A DNA stretch of 64,000 bases, taken from contig JAKCFJ010000006.1 in assembly GCA_025041175.1 (NCBI GenBank), forward strand, positions 1 to 64,000, written 5' to 3'. Below, piece after piece: positions 18,525 through 27,209 of the stretch. This stretch comes from Halobacteriales archaeon YIM A00010 (GTDB taxonomy: Archaea; Halobacteriota; Halobacteria; Halobacteriales; Haloarculaceae). Every line of letters begins with the position of its first letter. Positions within the stretch are counted from its first letter, which is position 1. Made by a program: the position numbers and the translations under genes. The notes beneath the pieces are model-generated. The model had not been told where the DNA came from. It made no database searches and saw nothing but the letters and a program-made list of their open reading frames with translations.

Positions 18525-20406
18525 ACTCGTCCGGGAGTGAATCTACATTACCCACCTGAATATTCCAGAGATTAGCGTAGAGTCCTCCCTGTTCAAGTAA
18601 TTCTTCATGGGTACCTTTTCCTACGACTTCCCCTTGGTCAAGAACGATTATTCTGTCGGCCTGTCGAACAGTCGAGAGCCGGTGGGCTACTACAAAGGTC
18701 GTCCTATCACATATGAGCTCCTCGAGACTATTTTGAATGTGGGCTTCTGTCTTGTTATCAACATGACTAGTAGCTTCGTCTAGGATAAGTATATCAGGAT
18801 CATCAAGAACTGCACGAGCAATACTAATCCTCTGACGTTGTCCGCCCGAAAGTTTCACACCTCTTTCACCAACTTTTGTCTCATACCCGTTCGGGGATTT
18901 ATCAATGAATTCATGTGCACCAGCCCTTTGTGCAGCTTCTTTAATGATTGTGTCACTAGAATCTGGTCGACTATACGCAATATTCTCTCGAATTGTCCCA
19001 TCAAACAAATATGGTTCTTGCCCAACATAACTCATTCCGCCTCGGAGACTTTTTAGAGAGATATCCTGGATATTTCTACCATCAACACTGACTTCCCCAT
19101 TATCAACATCATAGAATCGTAATAGAAGTTTCATTAATGTTGATTTCCCCGCACCAGTTGGACCAACTATACCAATCATTTCTCCAGGGTTAGCTCTAAA
19201 ACTAATGTGTGATATAGATATCTCATCAGAGTTTTTATAACTAAATTCTACATTATTGTATTCTACTTGTCCATCCATCTTCTGGAGATTCATCGTCTCA
19301 GAATCCCGCTGGACTGTGCGAGATTTTTCAAACAAACCAAATACGCGTCCCCCAGCTGCTTTCGTTTCTTGATAACTATCAATAATGATTGTCATCTGTT
19401 TAAATGGATATGAAAATCTATTATTATAAACAAGGAAAGTAAGTACAGTTCCAGCACCTAGTGATCCACTAAAAAATAAAGGTGGACCGTACAGTACCCA
19501 ATATCCGCCCAAAAGGAAAAGGATTATATAACCAATATTCATTAATAAATTGGTGGCTTGACCAAAAAAGACCCGTGCACGAGCAACCGCCCAAGATATG
19601 GCCTGATATTTCTCCGATTCTTTAATTATCCGTTTATTTTCATGCGATTCTTGGTTATATATCTTTACAAGATGCATCCCACCAAGATTATTTTCAATAC
19701 GAGTATTTATATTTCCAACCTGTTGCCGACGGTGTTGATGTTTTGGTTCAACATAACTAGAATACCAATAATTGAATAATCCAATAAAAATCGGTGTGAT
19801 AAACCCAACTATAGCCAATTGCCAATGAAGGGTAATCATATATATCCCAACCATTAATATAGTAAATAAAGTATCATTTATTTTTCCGAATGTGCTAGTA
19901 AGAAACCGCTCTATATGATTTACATCATTATTTAAAATACTCATTATCTCACCAGTCTTCTGACTATCAAAGAAACCAGCATCTAGCGCTTGAACTGTAG
20001 CATATGCATCTACTCGGAGATCATGTTGCACTCGGTATGCGGCAATATCGCGAGATAGACTTCCAATTATATATAAAACAGACCCACCAATAAAAGAAAT
20101 TATAAATAATCCAAGTGAGAACCAAAGTTGATCTATTTGTTGCTCAGGAATCCATGTAACCGGAATAAATGGCAGTTGATAAGGTTGATCTTCGAGAAAG
20201 ATTGCATCAAATGACACACCAAGGACGACCGGGGGAAAAAGCCAAAGACCCCGTGCAAACAGCATTGCAAAAATACTGAATCCAAAATAATGAATGTATG
20301 GTTGACAATATTCACTAATCAGATTCCAGATAGGGTTTCGTTTTTTATTATCTTTTTCCGTTTCGATTCCTTCTCTTTTTGTTTCCTCTCCATTGGAAAT
20401 CATCAA
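18496..20406 (-). CDS. ABC exporter, transmembrane and ATPase domains fused, 636 aa
   Basis: A type IV ABC exporter half-transporter of the MsbA/McjD-like kind, with membrane domain first (six helices, about residues 35-350) and ATPase domain second (about 385-625). The ATPase has Walker A GPTGAGKST, signature LSGGQRQR, Walker B ILILDEATS and the His switch VVAHRLS. There is no N-terminal peptidase C39 domain, so it would not cleave a leader. Its start overlaps the GrpB-family gene by four bases (20403-20406, ATGA), so the two are translated together. Strongly AT-rich like the YcaO operon, it is a reasonable exporter or self-immunity pump for the RiPP, though neither is shown. Confidence 0.88.
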   Translation of the reverse strand: MMISNGEETKREGIETEKDNKKRNPIWNLISEYCQPYIHYFGFSIFAMLFARGLWLFPPVVLGVSFDAIFLEDQPYQLPFIPVTWIPEQQIDQLWFSLGLFIISFIGGSVLYIIGSLSRDIAAYRVQHDLRVDAYATVQALDAGFFDSQKTGEIMSILNNDVNHIERFLTSTFGKINDTLFTILMVGIYMITLHWQLAIVGFITPIFIGLFNYWYSSYVEPKHQHRRQQVGNINTRIENNLGGMHLVKIYNQESHENKRIIKESEKYQAISWAVARARVFFGQATNLLMNIGYIILFLLGGYWVLYGPPLFFSGSLGAGTVLTFLVYNNRFSYPFKQMTIIIDSYQETKAAGGRVFGLFEKSRTVQRDSETMNLQKMDGQVEYNNVEFSYKNSDEISISHISFRANPGEMIGIVGPTGAGKSTLMKLLLRFYDVDNGEVSVDGRNIQDISLKSLRGGMSYVGQEPYLFDGTIRENIAYSRPDSSDTIIKEAAQRAGAHEFIDKSPNGYETKVGERGVKLSGGQRQRISIARAVLDDPDILILDEATSHVDNKTEAHIQNSLEELICDRTTFVVAHRLSTVRQADRIIVLDQGEVVGKGTHEELLEQGGLYANLWNIQVGNVDSLPDEFIQQVSQMK

Positions 20407-20921
20407 ACAAATTCTGGAAGGTGATCAGAATGTCCTTTTTCACGCGCCTCCTCTAATAGCGAGGATACTGTTTCGGTTTTTGCTTTTGTATATTTCTCTA
20501 GGTCACCTGAATGGTCTCTAATAGCCTTTCGTTTCACACGCTCATATTCGTCACGGGCGCCTGAATTTTCACGTAAATAATTTCGGAATAATAGCTGGTT
20601 TCGAGCTTTAATATCATTTTTCATATGCATTTTAATATACGATTTAAACTTATCACCTTTACTGGAGAGAACAATTATTTCTGAATCATCATGGGTGATT
20701 TCATACTCATGGCTTCTAAGGGTATTAGCGCTCTCGCTCATCGATTCATAGTCCTCAAAGATTACAAGAATATCGAGGGCAGGTTTACCTGCTAAATCAG
20801 GAATCGCGGTACTCCCAACATGAAAAACACCAAGCAATCCATTCTCTGTGGTATCCTTGATCCGCTCACGTTCCTTTTCGTAACGGTCTATCCAGACTGG
20901 ATCCGGTTTCAAGGTAACCAT
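20403..20921 (-). CDS. GrpB family protein, 172 aa
   Basis: A member of the GrpB/UPF0157 family, small proteins with a nucleotidyltransferase-like fold. Visible features are the N-terminal PVWIDRYEKERERIK, then FHVGSTAIPDLAGKPALDILVIF, which carries the conserved GSTaIpgLaaKPiiDi motif of the family. The activity of GrpB proteins is poorly defined. It is AT-rich and overlaps the exporter gene downstream by four bases. A nucleotidyltransferase next to a RiPP exporter could modify the product or protect the producer, but this is speculation. Confidence 0.8.
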   Translation of the reverse strand: MVTLKPDPVWIDRYEKERERIKDTTENGLLGVFHVGSTAIPDLAGKPALDILVIFEDYESMSESANTLRSHEYEITHDDSEIIVLSSKGDKFKSYIKMHMKNDIKARNQLLFRNYLRENSGARDEYERVKRKAIRDHSGDLEKYTKAKTETVSSLLEEAREKGHSDHLPEFV

Positions 20922-21634
20922 TGGAATTCCTCCTATTTCATAGAATATTTCCCGACATAAATATGTTTTGTATTTATTTTAGGAATGTTAATCTTGGCGC
21001 AAACATGAAGAGTATGAGGACTACTGGTGAGATAATCAGAATACTGGACTATGTGGTAGAACAGACTTGGTAAGATATGGCACTTGTGAATATATACCAA
21101 TCGACTAGTGTGACCTCGCTGGCTTTCTGTGTTATGCAGACTATCGTGTCAGCGAATTAGATATCTTGTTAACTAGTCTTATGCCATTGCTCATGGCTGC
21201 CAGCACCAATTCTGACGCTTTGTTCAAGCCGGACTACGCCCACTGTGCAGTGAATACGATGGTGAAATAAAATCCAATAGCAAAGATGGGTGATCTATAT
21301 CTGGGTAGCTATAGAGGTGGAGACGTTTGAGTTCCTCCACGTAGAGATGTCTTCTGGCCGATCAGACTCAATGCAGTGATATTCTTTAGGAAGTCAAACA
21401 CTGTCGGAGTTGATCACCGGTTCCAACTGACGATAGTAAGTGTACCATTGCTATTAGATTCTTTCGACGACAAAAATCCGTGCGAAATATGAATTCAATA
21501 TTTTTATTATATATTTTAATTGTCTAGAATTCCAAACCGTATCGTTCAACCATTGTTATCAAGACGAGCCGTTCAAGGGATTTCCAATCAGAATTCATGA
21601 TATTTTATTAATGATTTACAAAAAATTATTATGG
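20922..21634. other. intergenic, AT-rich, no supported gene
   Basis: About 700 bases between the GrpB and LMF-like genes, both on the minus strand. A 22-codon frame at about 21006 (MKSMRTTGEIIRILDYVVEQTW) is the only small frame with protein-like content, and may be the stub of a decayed gene. The stretch 21060-21470 is less AT-rich and looks like an old insertion remnant. The promoter of the GrpB-exporter pair should lie just upstream of 20921. Confidence 0.35.
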
Positions 21635-23131
21635 TTATTCGGTTATTGTATTTTGTAATTTGTTAATATCGTCAAGTGAAATTGGCCCTAAATATACATC
21701 TATATATTCACGGTTCCACCAATTGCCTGATCTCATCCATTCATTAAACGATGTGAAGCGATACTCGTACATTATTACACGGATATTTTTGGGCGCCTCA
21801 TTAAAAGGGTCTTTCTTTAATAACGGTATAACGGTATTATCGTTCTCATTAAGGAGCTTTCTAATAAACTCGATAAACCAAGGCCATGGTGACTCTGGGG
21901 ACTGAGATGCCATCCACCACATTTGACTGTCTAATCGATAAGGATACGGTACTAAAAATCGAGGTAAATGTTTAGTATTTGAAGGCTTTTTGTAGAATTT
22001 ATAAGCTTGCCACGTTGTATCATCAGTGATTTTCCTATCGTGAGTGCCCTCGATAACAAGTTCAAATCGAGTTCTTTGAATCTGACCAAATGCCCCATAA
22101 GTATTAACTATTTTTATTGAATTAGCTATAGCAGGTATTCTCCAATTTTTTAGAACCATATTTGTAGCTGGATAATAGCTTAAAACAATCACTATAATAA
22201 CCAATGTGATTAAGACCATTTGGAACCAATTAGGCACTAACTCAAGGCTAGTAGTTTGTGGCAAAATATTTAGATAGGGTACAAGACTGTCGGCAAAGAG
22301 GCTTCCCGCAATAGAGATTGATAAAATATTCAGAAACGCAAAATTTCCTGTAAAGATAAGCCAAGCATGAAAAATAATCGTAATCAAGCCACCTATAGCA
22401 GCAAGACGTGGAGGACCGAAGTAGAGGAATGGAACGGCGAGTTCAACGATATGTGTTGTTAAAACACTTATTCGATGAACAGAATTATGTAAACGATAAA
22501 CTAACCAAGCTAATTGGTTTGGTAGTGGTTGTGTCTCATAGTGATACTTCATGCAAGTAAGATCCATCCAACAATCATCACCCCTAATTTTTGCGAGCCC
22601 CGACCCAAACATATTTCTAAATTCGACCCACCGGAAAAGATATATTACAACCACTGGAGTAAGCATACTAGATGGACCCAAAAAGATAGTAAGAAATCCA
22701 CATTCGCATAGTAAATTTTCATATCCATTCTCAAAGAAATTCTGACCAATATTCACAAAAGATAAATATAATAACCACATTATCCCCCATATTACCATAT
22801 ACATTAAAATACCAGATTTGCTTGGTATCCCTACTAGCGCTAATAGTGAGAGAGCGATACCTACCCATGAGCCAATAGCAAGAGCTCTATCAGTTGAGAA
22901 CAATTGGAATATAGATGGATTCTCCCAAAAACCAATGGTTTCGATATAGGAATTCATGGGAAGTAGACCATTTTCACCCACGAGAGGTCGTATTTGCCTC
23001 GCAATAGATATAAAAACTAATAAGTATATAAGTGCCATAGTGCGTTGTACGAATAACCTTGCAAACCAAAATTCACCCCCCCACGCTGACCAGTTATACC
23101 ACGGCATATTTAGTAGATATTTGTTTTCCAT
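21635..23131 (-). CDS. lipase maturation factor-like (LMF1 family) membrane protein, 498 aa
   Basis: A polytopic membrane protein with the pattern of lipase maturation factor proteins: GENGLLPMNSYIETIGFW near the N-terminus, about eight hydrophobic segments to residue 330, and the diagnostic loop FRNMFGSGLAKIRGDDCWMDL followed by MKYHYETQPLPNQLAWLVYRL. A soluble C-terminal domain follows (LVIEGTHDRKITDDTTWQAY, PFNEAPKNIRVIMYEYRFT). The family is related to HTTM/vitamin-K-dependent carboxylase-type membrane proteins. In animals LMF1 assists lipase folding in the ER, but prokaryotic functions are largely unknown. It is AT-rich like the RiPP genes and ends the island. A role in modification, maturation or immunity at the membrane is possible. 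Confidence 0.8.
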   Translation of the reverse strand: MENKYLLNMPWYNWSAWGGEFWFARLFVQRTMALIYLLVFISIARQIRPLVGENGLLPMNSYIETIGFWENPSIFQLFSTDRALAIGSWVGIALSLLALVGIPSKSGILMYMVIWGIMWLLYLSFVNIGQNFFENGYENLLCECGFLTIFLGPSSMLTPVVVIYLFRWVEFRNMFGSGLAKIRGDDCWMDLTCMKYHYETQPLPNQLAWLVYRLHNSVHRISVLTTHIVELAVPFLYFGPPRLAAIGGLITIIFHAWLIFTGNFAFLNILSISIAGSLFADSLVPYLNILPQTTSLELVPNWFQMVLITLVIIVIVLSYYPATNMVLKNWRIPAIANSIKIVNTYGAFGQIQRTRFELVIEGTHDRKITDDTTWQAYKFYKKPSNTKHLPRFLVPYPYRLDSQMWWMASQSPESPWPWFIEFIRKLLNENDNTVIPLLKKDPFNEAPKNIRVIMYEYRFTSFNEWMRSGNWWNREYIDVYLGPISLDDINKLQNTITE

Positions 23132-23360
23132 ATATATTTTTTGGATAGAATATAGTATATTATAAATATAATTTTAACAATTGATTACGAAGGATTAATA
23201 ATATGGCAGCCTGTCAAGACTCGAGAGAGGTGAAAAAAGCCGACAGCTAGGCAGCTCCTCAGAGCTACCCTACTAAGTGGAACACCGTAGTATATACAAC
23301 CCCACCCATATTGATAAGTATTATAAAATAATAAGGTAATGTATCCGTAATCACACTCGT

Positions 23361-24986
23361 ATGGATTTAGAAGATCCACCGACTCCGGACTCGACAGCGC
23401 ACAGTCGACGGCGGTTCATGCGAGTAACTGGGGAAGCAACAGTATTCGTACTTGTTGGTAACGCACAAGCCAGTTCCCCGGCGGTGGACAAAAAGAATCG
23501 ATTCGAGAGCGACCCGTTCTCACTCGGCGTTGCGTCGGGCGATCCACTGCCAGAATCGATCGTGTTATGGACACGTCTTGCTCCAAACCCCTTCGAAGTA
23601 GATGGTAAGATGCCCAACAGAAAGGTACCTGTCCACTGGGTCGTTGCTAAGAACGAGAAACTCAAGCCAGTGGTGCAGACCGGGACGACGGTTGCCGACC
23701 CCGAACATGCTCACTCAGTTCATCTCGTCGTCGAGGATCTCGAACCGAATACTGAGTACTACTACCAGTTCAAAATCGACGGTTGGCGCAGTCAGATCGG
23801 TCGAACGAAAACGGCTCCGACGCCAGAGAGCAGCATCGACGAGTTCACCTTCGCGTTCGCATCGTGTCAGGCCTGGCCCGTGGGGTTCTTCACTGCGTAC
23901 CGCCACATGGCCGAAGATGAGCTTGATCTAATCATTCACCTCGGTGACTACATCTACGAGTACGGTATCGGACCGAATGGCGGCATCCGGAACACGTCCG
24001 TCCCGCAGGCCTACCGGACAGAGCCGAAGACGCTGGACCGATACCGCCAGCAGTACGGGCTGTACAAGTCCGATTCCAACCTCCAAGCGGCACACGCAAG
24101 CGCGCCGTGGCTCATCACGCGTGACGACCACGAAGTGGATAACAAATGGGCTAGCGAATTGGCACAGGATCCTGACGAGCAGACTGTCACAGAGTTCTTG
24201 CAGCGCCGTGCCGCCGCATTCAAAGCGTATTACGAGCACATGCCGTTCCGTCCGGCCCAGCAACCGGCTGGCCCGGACCAGAAACTCTACCGGAACTATA
24301 CGTTCGGTGACCTCATCGAGTTCAACGTCCTCGATACGCGCCTGTATCGGAGCGACCAGGCGTGCGGTGGCGGCCTCAGCGTCGTTGACTGTCAGGAGCG
24401 GTTCGCAGAGGAACGTACGATTCTCGGCGACCGACAGGAAATGTGGCTGGTCAACAACCTCAAGAACTCGACTGTAACGTGGGATGTCCTTGCGAATCAA
24501 GTCCCGTTCGCGAAGATGGACTTCGAGCAGGGAGCCGAAAAGGGGTATCGAATGGATCAGTGGGACGGATACGTCGCTGATCAGCGAACCGTCAAGAGCG
24601 CCTTCGAAATAGATGTCGAAAACCCTATCGTCATCACCGGTGATTTCCACTCGAATTGGGCAAACAACATCGAGAGCGCGCCTGACGCGTCGAAGACAAT
24701 CGGTACGGAGTTCATCGGCACATCAATCTCCTCCGGTGGAGACGGATCGGAGTACGATGACTGGAACAGCGACGAAGAAGGGGTATTCGGTACACAAGTC
24801 GTCAAAGAGAATACGAACGTCAAGTACAACAACAATAGGCGTGGCTACGTCCGGTGTACGCTCACGCCAGACCACTGGCAGACTGATTTTCAGGTTGTCG
24901 ACTATGTGACTCGTCCACGAGCACCGACCCGGATCGACAAGCGATTTGTCGTTGACGCGGGCACTCCCGGTCTTCAGACACCGTGA
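23361..24986 (+). CDS. phoD: PhoD-family alkaline phosphatase, Tat-exported
   Basis: A secreted phosphodiesterase/alkaline phosphatase of the PhoD type that would release phosphate from organic phosphates. It is 541 residues. It begins with a twin-arginine signal (SRRRFMRVTGEATVFVLVG), usual for haloarchaeal secretion. An N-terminal Ig-like PhoD_N domain follows (FSLGVASGDPLPESIVLWTRLAP), and then the metallophosphoesterase domain with ASCQAW, IHLGDYIYEYG, ITRDDHEVDNKW and ITGDFHSNW metal-binding motifs. It is GC-rich and apparently intact, just outside the AT-rich island. No overlapping partner is seen. Confidence 0.9.
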   Translation: MDLEDPPTPDSTAHSRRRFMRVTGEATVFVLVGNAQASSPAVDKKNRFESDPFSLGVASGDPLPESIVLWTRLAPNPFEVDGKMPNRKVPVHWVVAKNEKLKPVVQTGTTVADPEHAHSVHLVVEDLEPNTEYYYQFKIDGWRSQIGRTKTAPTPESSIDEFTFAFASCQAWPVGFFTAYRHMAEDELDLIIHLGDYIYEYGIGPNGGIRNTSVPQAYRTEPKTLDRYRQQYGLYKSDSNLQAAHASAPWLITRDDHEVDNKWASELAQDPDEQTVTEFLQRRAAAFKAYYEHMPFRPAQQPAGPDQKLYRNYTFGDLIEFNVLDTRLYRSDQACGGGLSVVDCQERFAEERTILGDRQEMWLVNNLKNSTVTWDVLANQVPFAKMDFEQGAEKGYRMDQWDGYVADQRTVKSAFEIDVENPIVITGDFHSNWANNIESAPDASKTIGTEFIGTSISSGGDGSEYDDWNSDEEGVFGTQVVKENTNVKYNNNRRGYVRCTLTPDHWQTDFQVVDYVTRPRAPTRIDKRFVVDAGTPGLQTP

Positions 24987-25101
24987 GTGGTCAAGGCAAG
25001 GGTAGAGCACTGTATTGTGGAGCGCGGCGAAGGCTGTCAGCCATGATCTGGGTGTATCAGTGAATACTTCGGGACGGAAATCGATGCTAGAACGGCCGCG
25101 T

Positions 25102-25263
25102 TTAATCACCGGATGGAAGCGGAATTTGCTGTTTCGCGGCCCGTTTGATGTTATAGACAGCACACATCAACACAACTTCACGGAACTCACGATACCATGA
25201 CCGAACACTACACGTGAAATCTGGTCCGTTTAGGACTCGATACTGTTCCGCTCGTCTGAACAT
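25102..25263 (-). pseudogene. IS5-family transposase C-terminal remnant
   Basis: A 53-codon minus-strand frame, too short to appear as a normal gene, reads through SVRSWYREFREVVLMCAVYN and IKRAAKQ. That is the conserved C-terminal end of haloarchaeal IS5 transposases, as in the copies at 6.6 and 41.9 kb. The catalytic part is missing. The stop is at 25102-25104. Confidence 0.7.
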
Positions 25264-25390
25264 GGTCACAGCAGGATGTTCCGAACCAGCATTCGATCTT
25301 CGGTAGGGCTCGTCCTATGACCTCCATGATGACGTTGCTGGCGGCACCAATGACTGGCGCTGCCGCTTCTCGCTCCACTATACTGGGACA

Positions 25391-25639
25391 GTGGCGGACC
25401 ATCCAACGATCGAAGATCTGATCGGCAGCCTCTCCATCGATCCGAACCTCCCTGACGCACGCGCGACGTGGCACCGCAATTACACGCCGCTCACTCCGTG
25501 GATTAGAGCACACGTCCTCAAATTGACGATGGGGTGGAATGGCGAGACACAACTCGCTCATCACTTTGAGGAGTATCCGGAGCTGGCGATGGAGTACGAT
25601 CCCGGACTCAAAGCTTCAACACCAGCTTGGTACGTCTGA
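25391..25639 (+). CDS. hypothetical protein, 82 aa, possible transposase fragment
   Basis: Unrecognised with certainty. The sequence DHPTIEDLIGSLSIDPNL and HRNYTPLTPWIRAHVLKL resembles the N-terminal, target-binding part of some haloarchaeal transposases. The frame ends abruptly after a disordered tail, with no catalytic continuation downstream. It sits beside an IS5 remnant on the other strand, which supports a mobile-element origin. Treat as a fragment. Confidence 0.35.
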   Translation: MADHPTIEDLIGSLSIDPNLPDARATWHRNYTPLTPWIRAHVLKLTMGWNGETQLAHHFEEYPELAMEYDPGLKASTPAWYV

Positions 25640-26108
25640 AACTCGCAACGCACGATCAGGCGATCGTGCAGACGAGGTAGAATAGCGGTTATAACATCGA
25701 TACTGACAATGGGGATCGACCGCTTCCACGTCTTCTGTCGAGGCAGTCCTTCCAGTGCTCGCCGCTGGCTGCGACGGTTCAGACACCACTATAACCACGA
25801 TCGGCCGAATCAAGGTTAAATGGTCGAATACCTACCGAGGAGGCGCTGAACTAGACAGTGCCCTGTGTCTTCACATATAATGTATTCTATCACATGCTCA
25901 GAAGATACTTCGCTCGTTGTTATTAATTTAGGATATGCAGCGCCAGCGAAACGGCTGGTTTGACATCGTGCGATGCGCTGAGCATTGGGCTTGGAGATCG
26001 TCGTCATGCCGGCTAGCTGGTACAATGCGTTCTCGACCGTCAACATCGTTTTCTATCCCACCGAACGACGGTAAGCCCTTAACGGACGAACACCACATCT
26101 CATATACA
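25640..26108. other. intergenic, no supported gene
   Basis: Nearly 470 bases with only shadow frames. A frame from 25935 runs into the DUF433 gene, but its first 58 codons look non-coding. The antitoxin promoter is probably just upstream of 26109. Confidence 0.4.
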
Positions 26109-26408
26109 ATGACTGAAATCGTCTCCACTGACGACACGCTCGGCGGTGCGCCACGTATCAAGGGCCGTCGAATCGGCGTGCATCACATCACCAAGCGCGT
26201 CCTTGACGGCGGTGTCGCACCCGAGCAGGTCGCCGCAGAATACGATCTCGACCTCGCCGACGTGTACCGCGCACTCACCTATTACTACGACCATCCCGAC
26301 GAAATCCGCGAGATTCGACGGCGACAAACTACACCGCCCGAGGAACTGCGCGTCTTCCGGAGCCCCGAGGAGTTTGAACGCCGCGAGCAACCACCGAAGG
26401 AAACGTGA
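26109..26408 (+). CDS. DUF433 antitoxin-like protein, 99 aa
   Basis: A DUF433-family protein with a small winged-helix-like fold, commonly the antitoxin partner of PIN-like toxins. Marks are GGAPRIKGRRIGVHHITKRV at residues 11-30 and the VAPEQVAAEYDLDLADVYRAL helix-turn-helix. The C-terminal 30 residues, rich in Glu, Pro and Arg, would wrap the toxin. Its stop overlaps the toxin start as GTGA (26405-26408), so the two are translationally coupled. The ATG at 26109 is chosen over an upstream frame because it begins where the family does. Confidence 0.8.
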   Translation: MTEIVSTDDTLGGAPRIKGRRIGVHHITKRVLDGGVAPEQVAAEYDLDLADVYRALTYYYDHPDEIREIRRRQTTPPEELRVFRSPEEFERREQPPKET

Positions 26409-26739
26409 AATTCATCGCTGACGAACACATCCCGCCCGCGTTCGTCGCGGCCTTGCGCAGCGAAGGCTACGATGTCACCGCTGTCAGCGGCGCGGTTGAC
26501 CTTGGCTCAGAGGATGATACGATCCTCGACTATGCGCGCAAGGAAAATCGGGTCGTGCTTAGTGAGGACTCCGACTTTCGCGGTGCTGATCCCGATCTCG
26601 ATCTGACCGGTCATCCCGGATCTTCGCCTGCGACGTCAACGCTCAACCCGACGAGATTGCCACCGCCGTCCGCCGCATCGACGATATGAGTGCCGATCTC
26701 ACCGAGACCGTCATCTTCATTCCGAAAGATTGGGTATGA
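26405..26739 (+). pseudogene. DUF5615 PIN-like toxin, frameshifted
   Basis: The toxin half of the pair, a Mut7-C/PIN-like putative ribonuclease starting at GTG. The N-terminal half is clear: KFIADEHIPPAFVAALRSEG with the first acidic residues, then VVLSEDSDFRGAD with further ones. After about 26610 the true C-terminal half lies one base out of frame (IFACDVNAQPDEIATAVRRI and ETVIFIPKDWV, stop at 26737-26739). The uninterrupted frame ends in unrelated residues at 26689. The antitoxin remains intact, the usual result when a toxin is lost. Confidence 0.75.
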
Positions 26740-26816
26740 ATCCACTCAACCGGCGGAACGCTGAGGACGTAGTTGAGCGATGGACCAATTTTTAAGATAT
26801 TCAAAGCCAACGGGCC

Positions 26817-27209
26817 TTAAAGTAGCGGTCCATCCGTCCGTCGGTTTCGGGTCTCAATGACTTGCTCTTTGACATCGTCCGCGGTGAGCTGCTCAGCAGC
26901 TGCCCAGAGAAATGCCTCGTACAGCTCGCGCTTCTGGGGATCCGAATATCCATCTCGACGTAATTCGATTTCCGCCTCAAAAAGCAACCCTTCGTCTCCA
27001 TCGATTGCGTCCCAGGTTTCAGGGAGGCAATAAACCGAGTGCTGGGTTTTCTCCTGGTTGCTCGAAAACGCTGGATCCGACCGAGGATCATACGTAGCGG
27101 AGTGGTCTGAGGTAGGTTCGTCTGATGCTTCGGCACTACCGCTCAATGTTCCAGCCAGTTCGTCAAGTGCTTCATCGCCAGGATCGTCATCGAGATCGTC
27201 GAAAGCCAT
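26817..27209 (-). CDS. ParA-linked partition accessory protein, 130 aa
   Basis: A small acidic protein whose start overlaps the end of parA by one base. Residues 1-55 are disordered and very acidic (DDLDDDPGDEALDELAGTL). The C-terminal half is helical (LPETWDAIDGDEGLLFEAEI, ELYEAFLWAAAEQLTADDV) and could be the DNA- or ParA-binding part. Genes in this position in haloarchaeal plasmid par operons are commonly of this kind and stand in for ParB. The assignment rests on the position after parA; no classic ParB motif is visible. Confidence 0.6.
   Translation of the reverse strand: MAFDDLDDDPGDEALDELAGTLSGSAEASDEPTSDHSATYDPRSDPAFSSNQEKTQHSVYCLPETWDAIDGDEGLLFEAEIELRRDGYSDPQKRELYEAFLWAAAEQLTADDVKEQVIETRNRRTDGPLL

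Noticed and set aside
21006..21074. 22-codon frame as a second RiPP precursor
   Set aside because: It has no Cys, only a few Ser/Thr and no leader-core division, and it is far from the YcaO operon.
23928..24650. 240-codon minus-strand frame inside phoD
   Set aside because: Antisense shadow of a complete PhoD gene with a Tat signal and metal-binding motifs.
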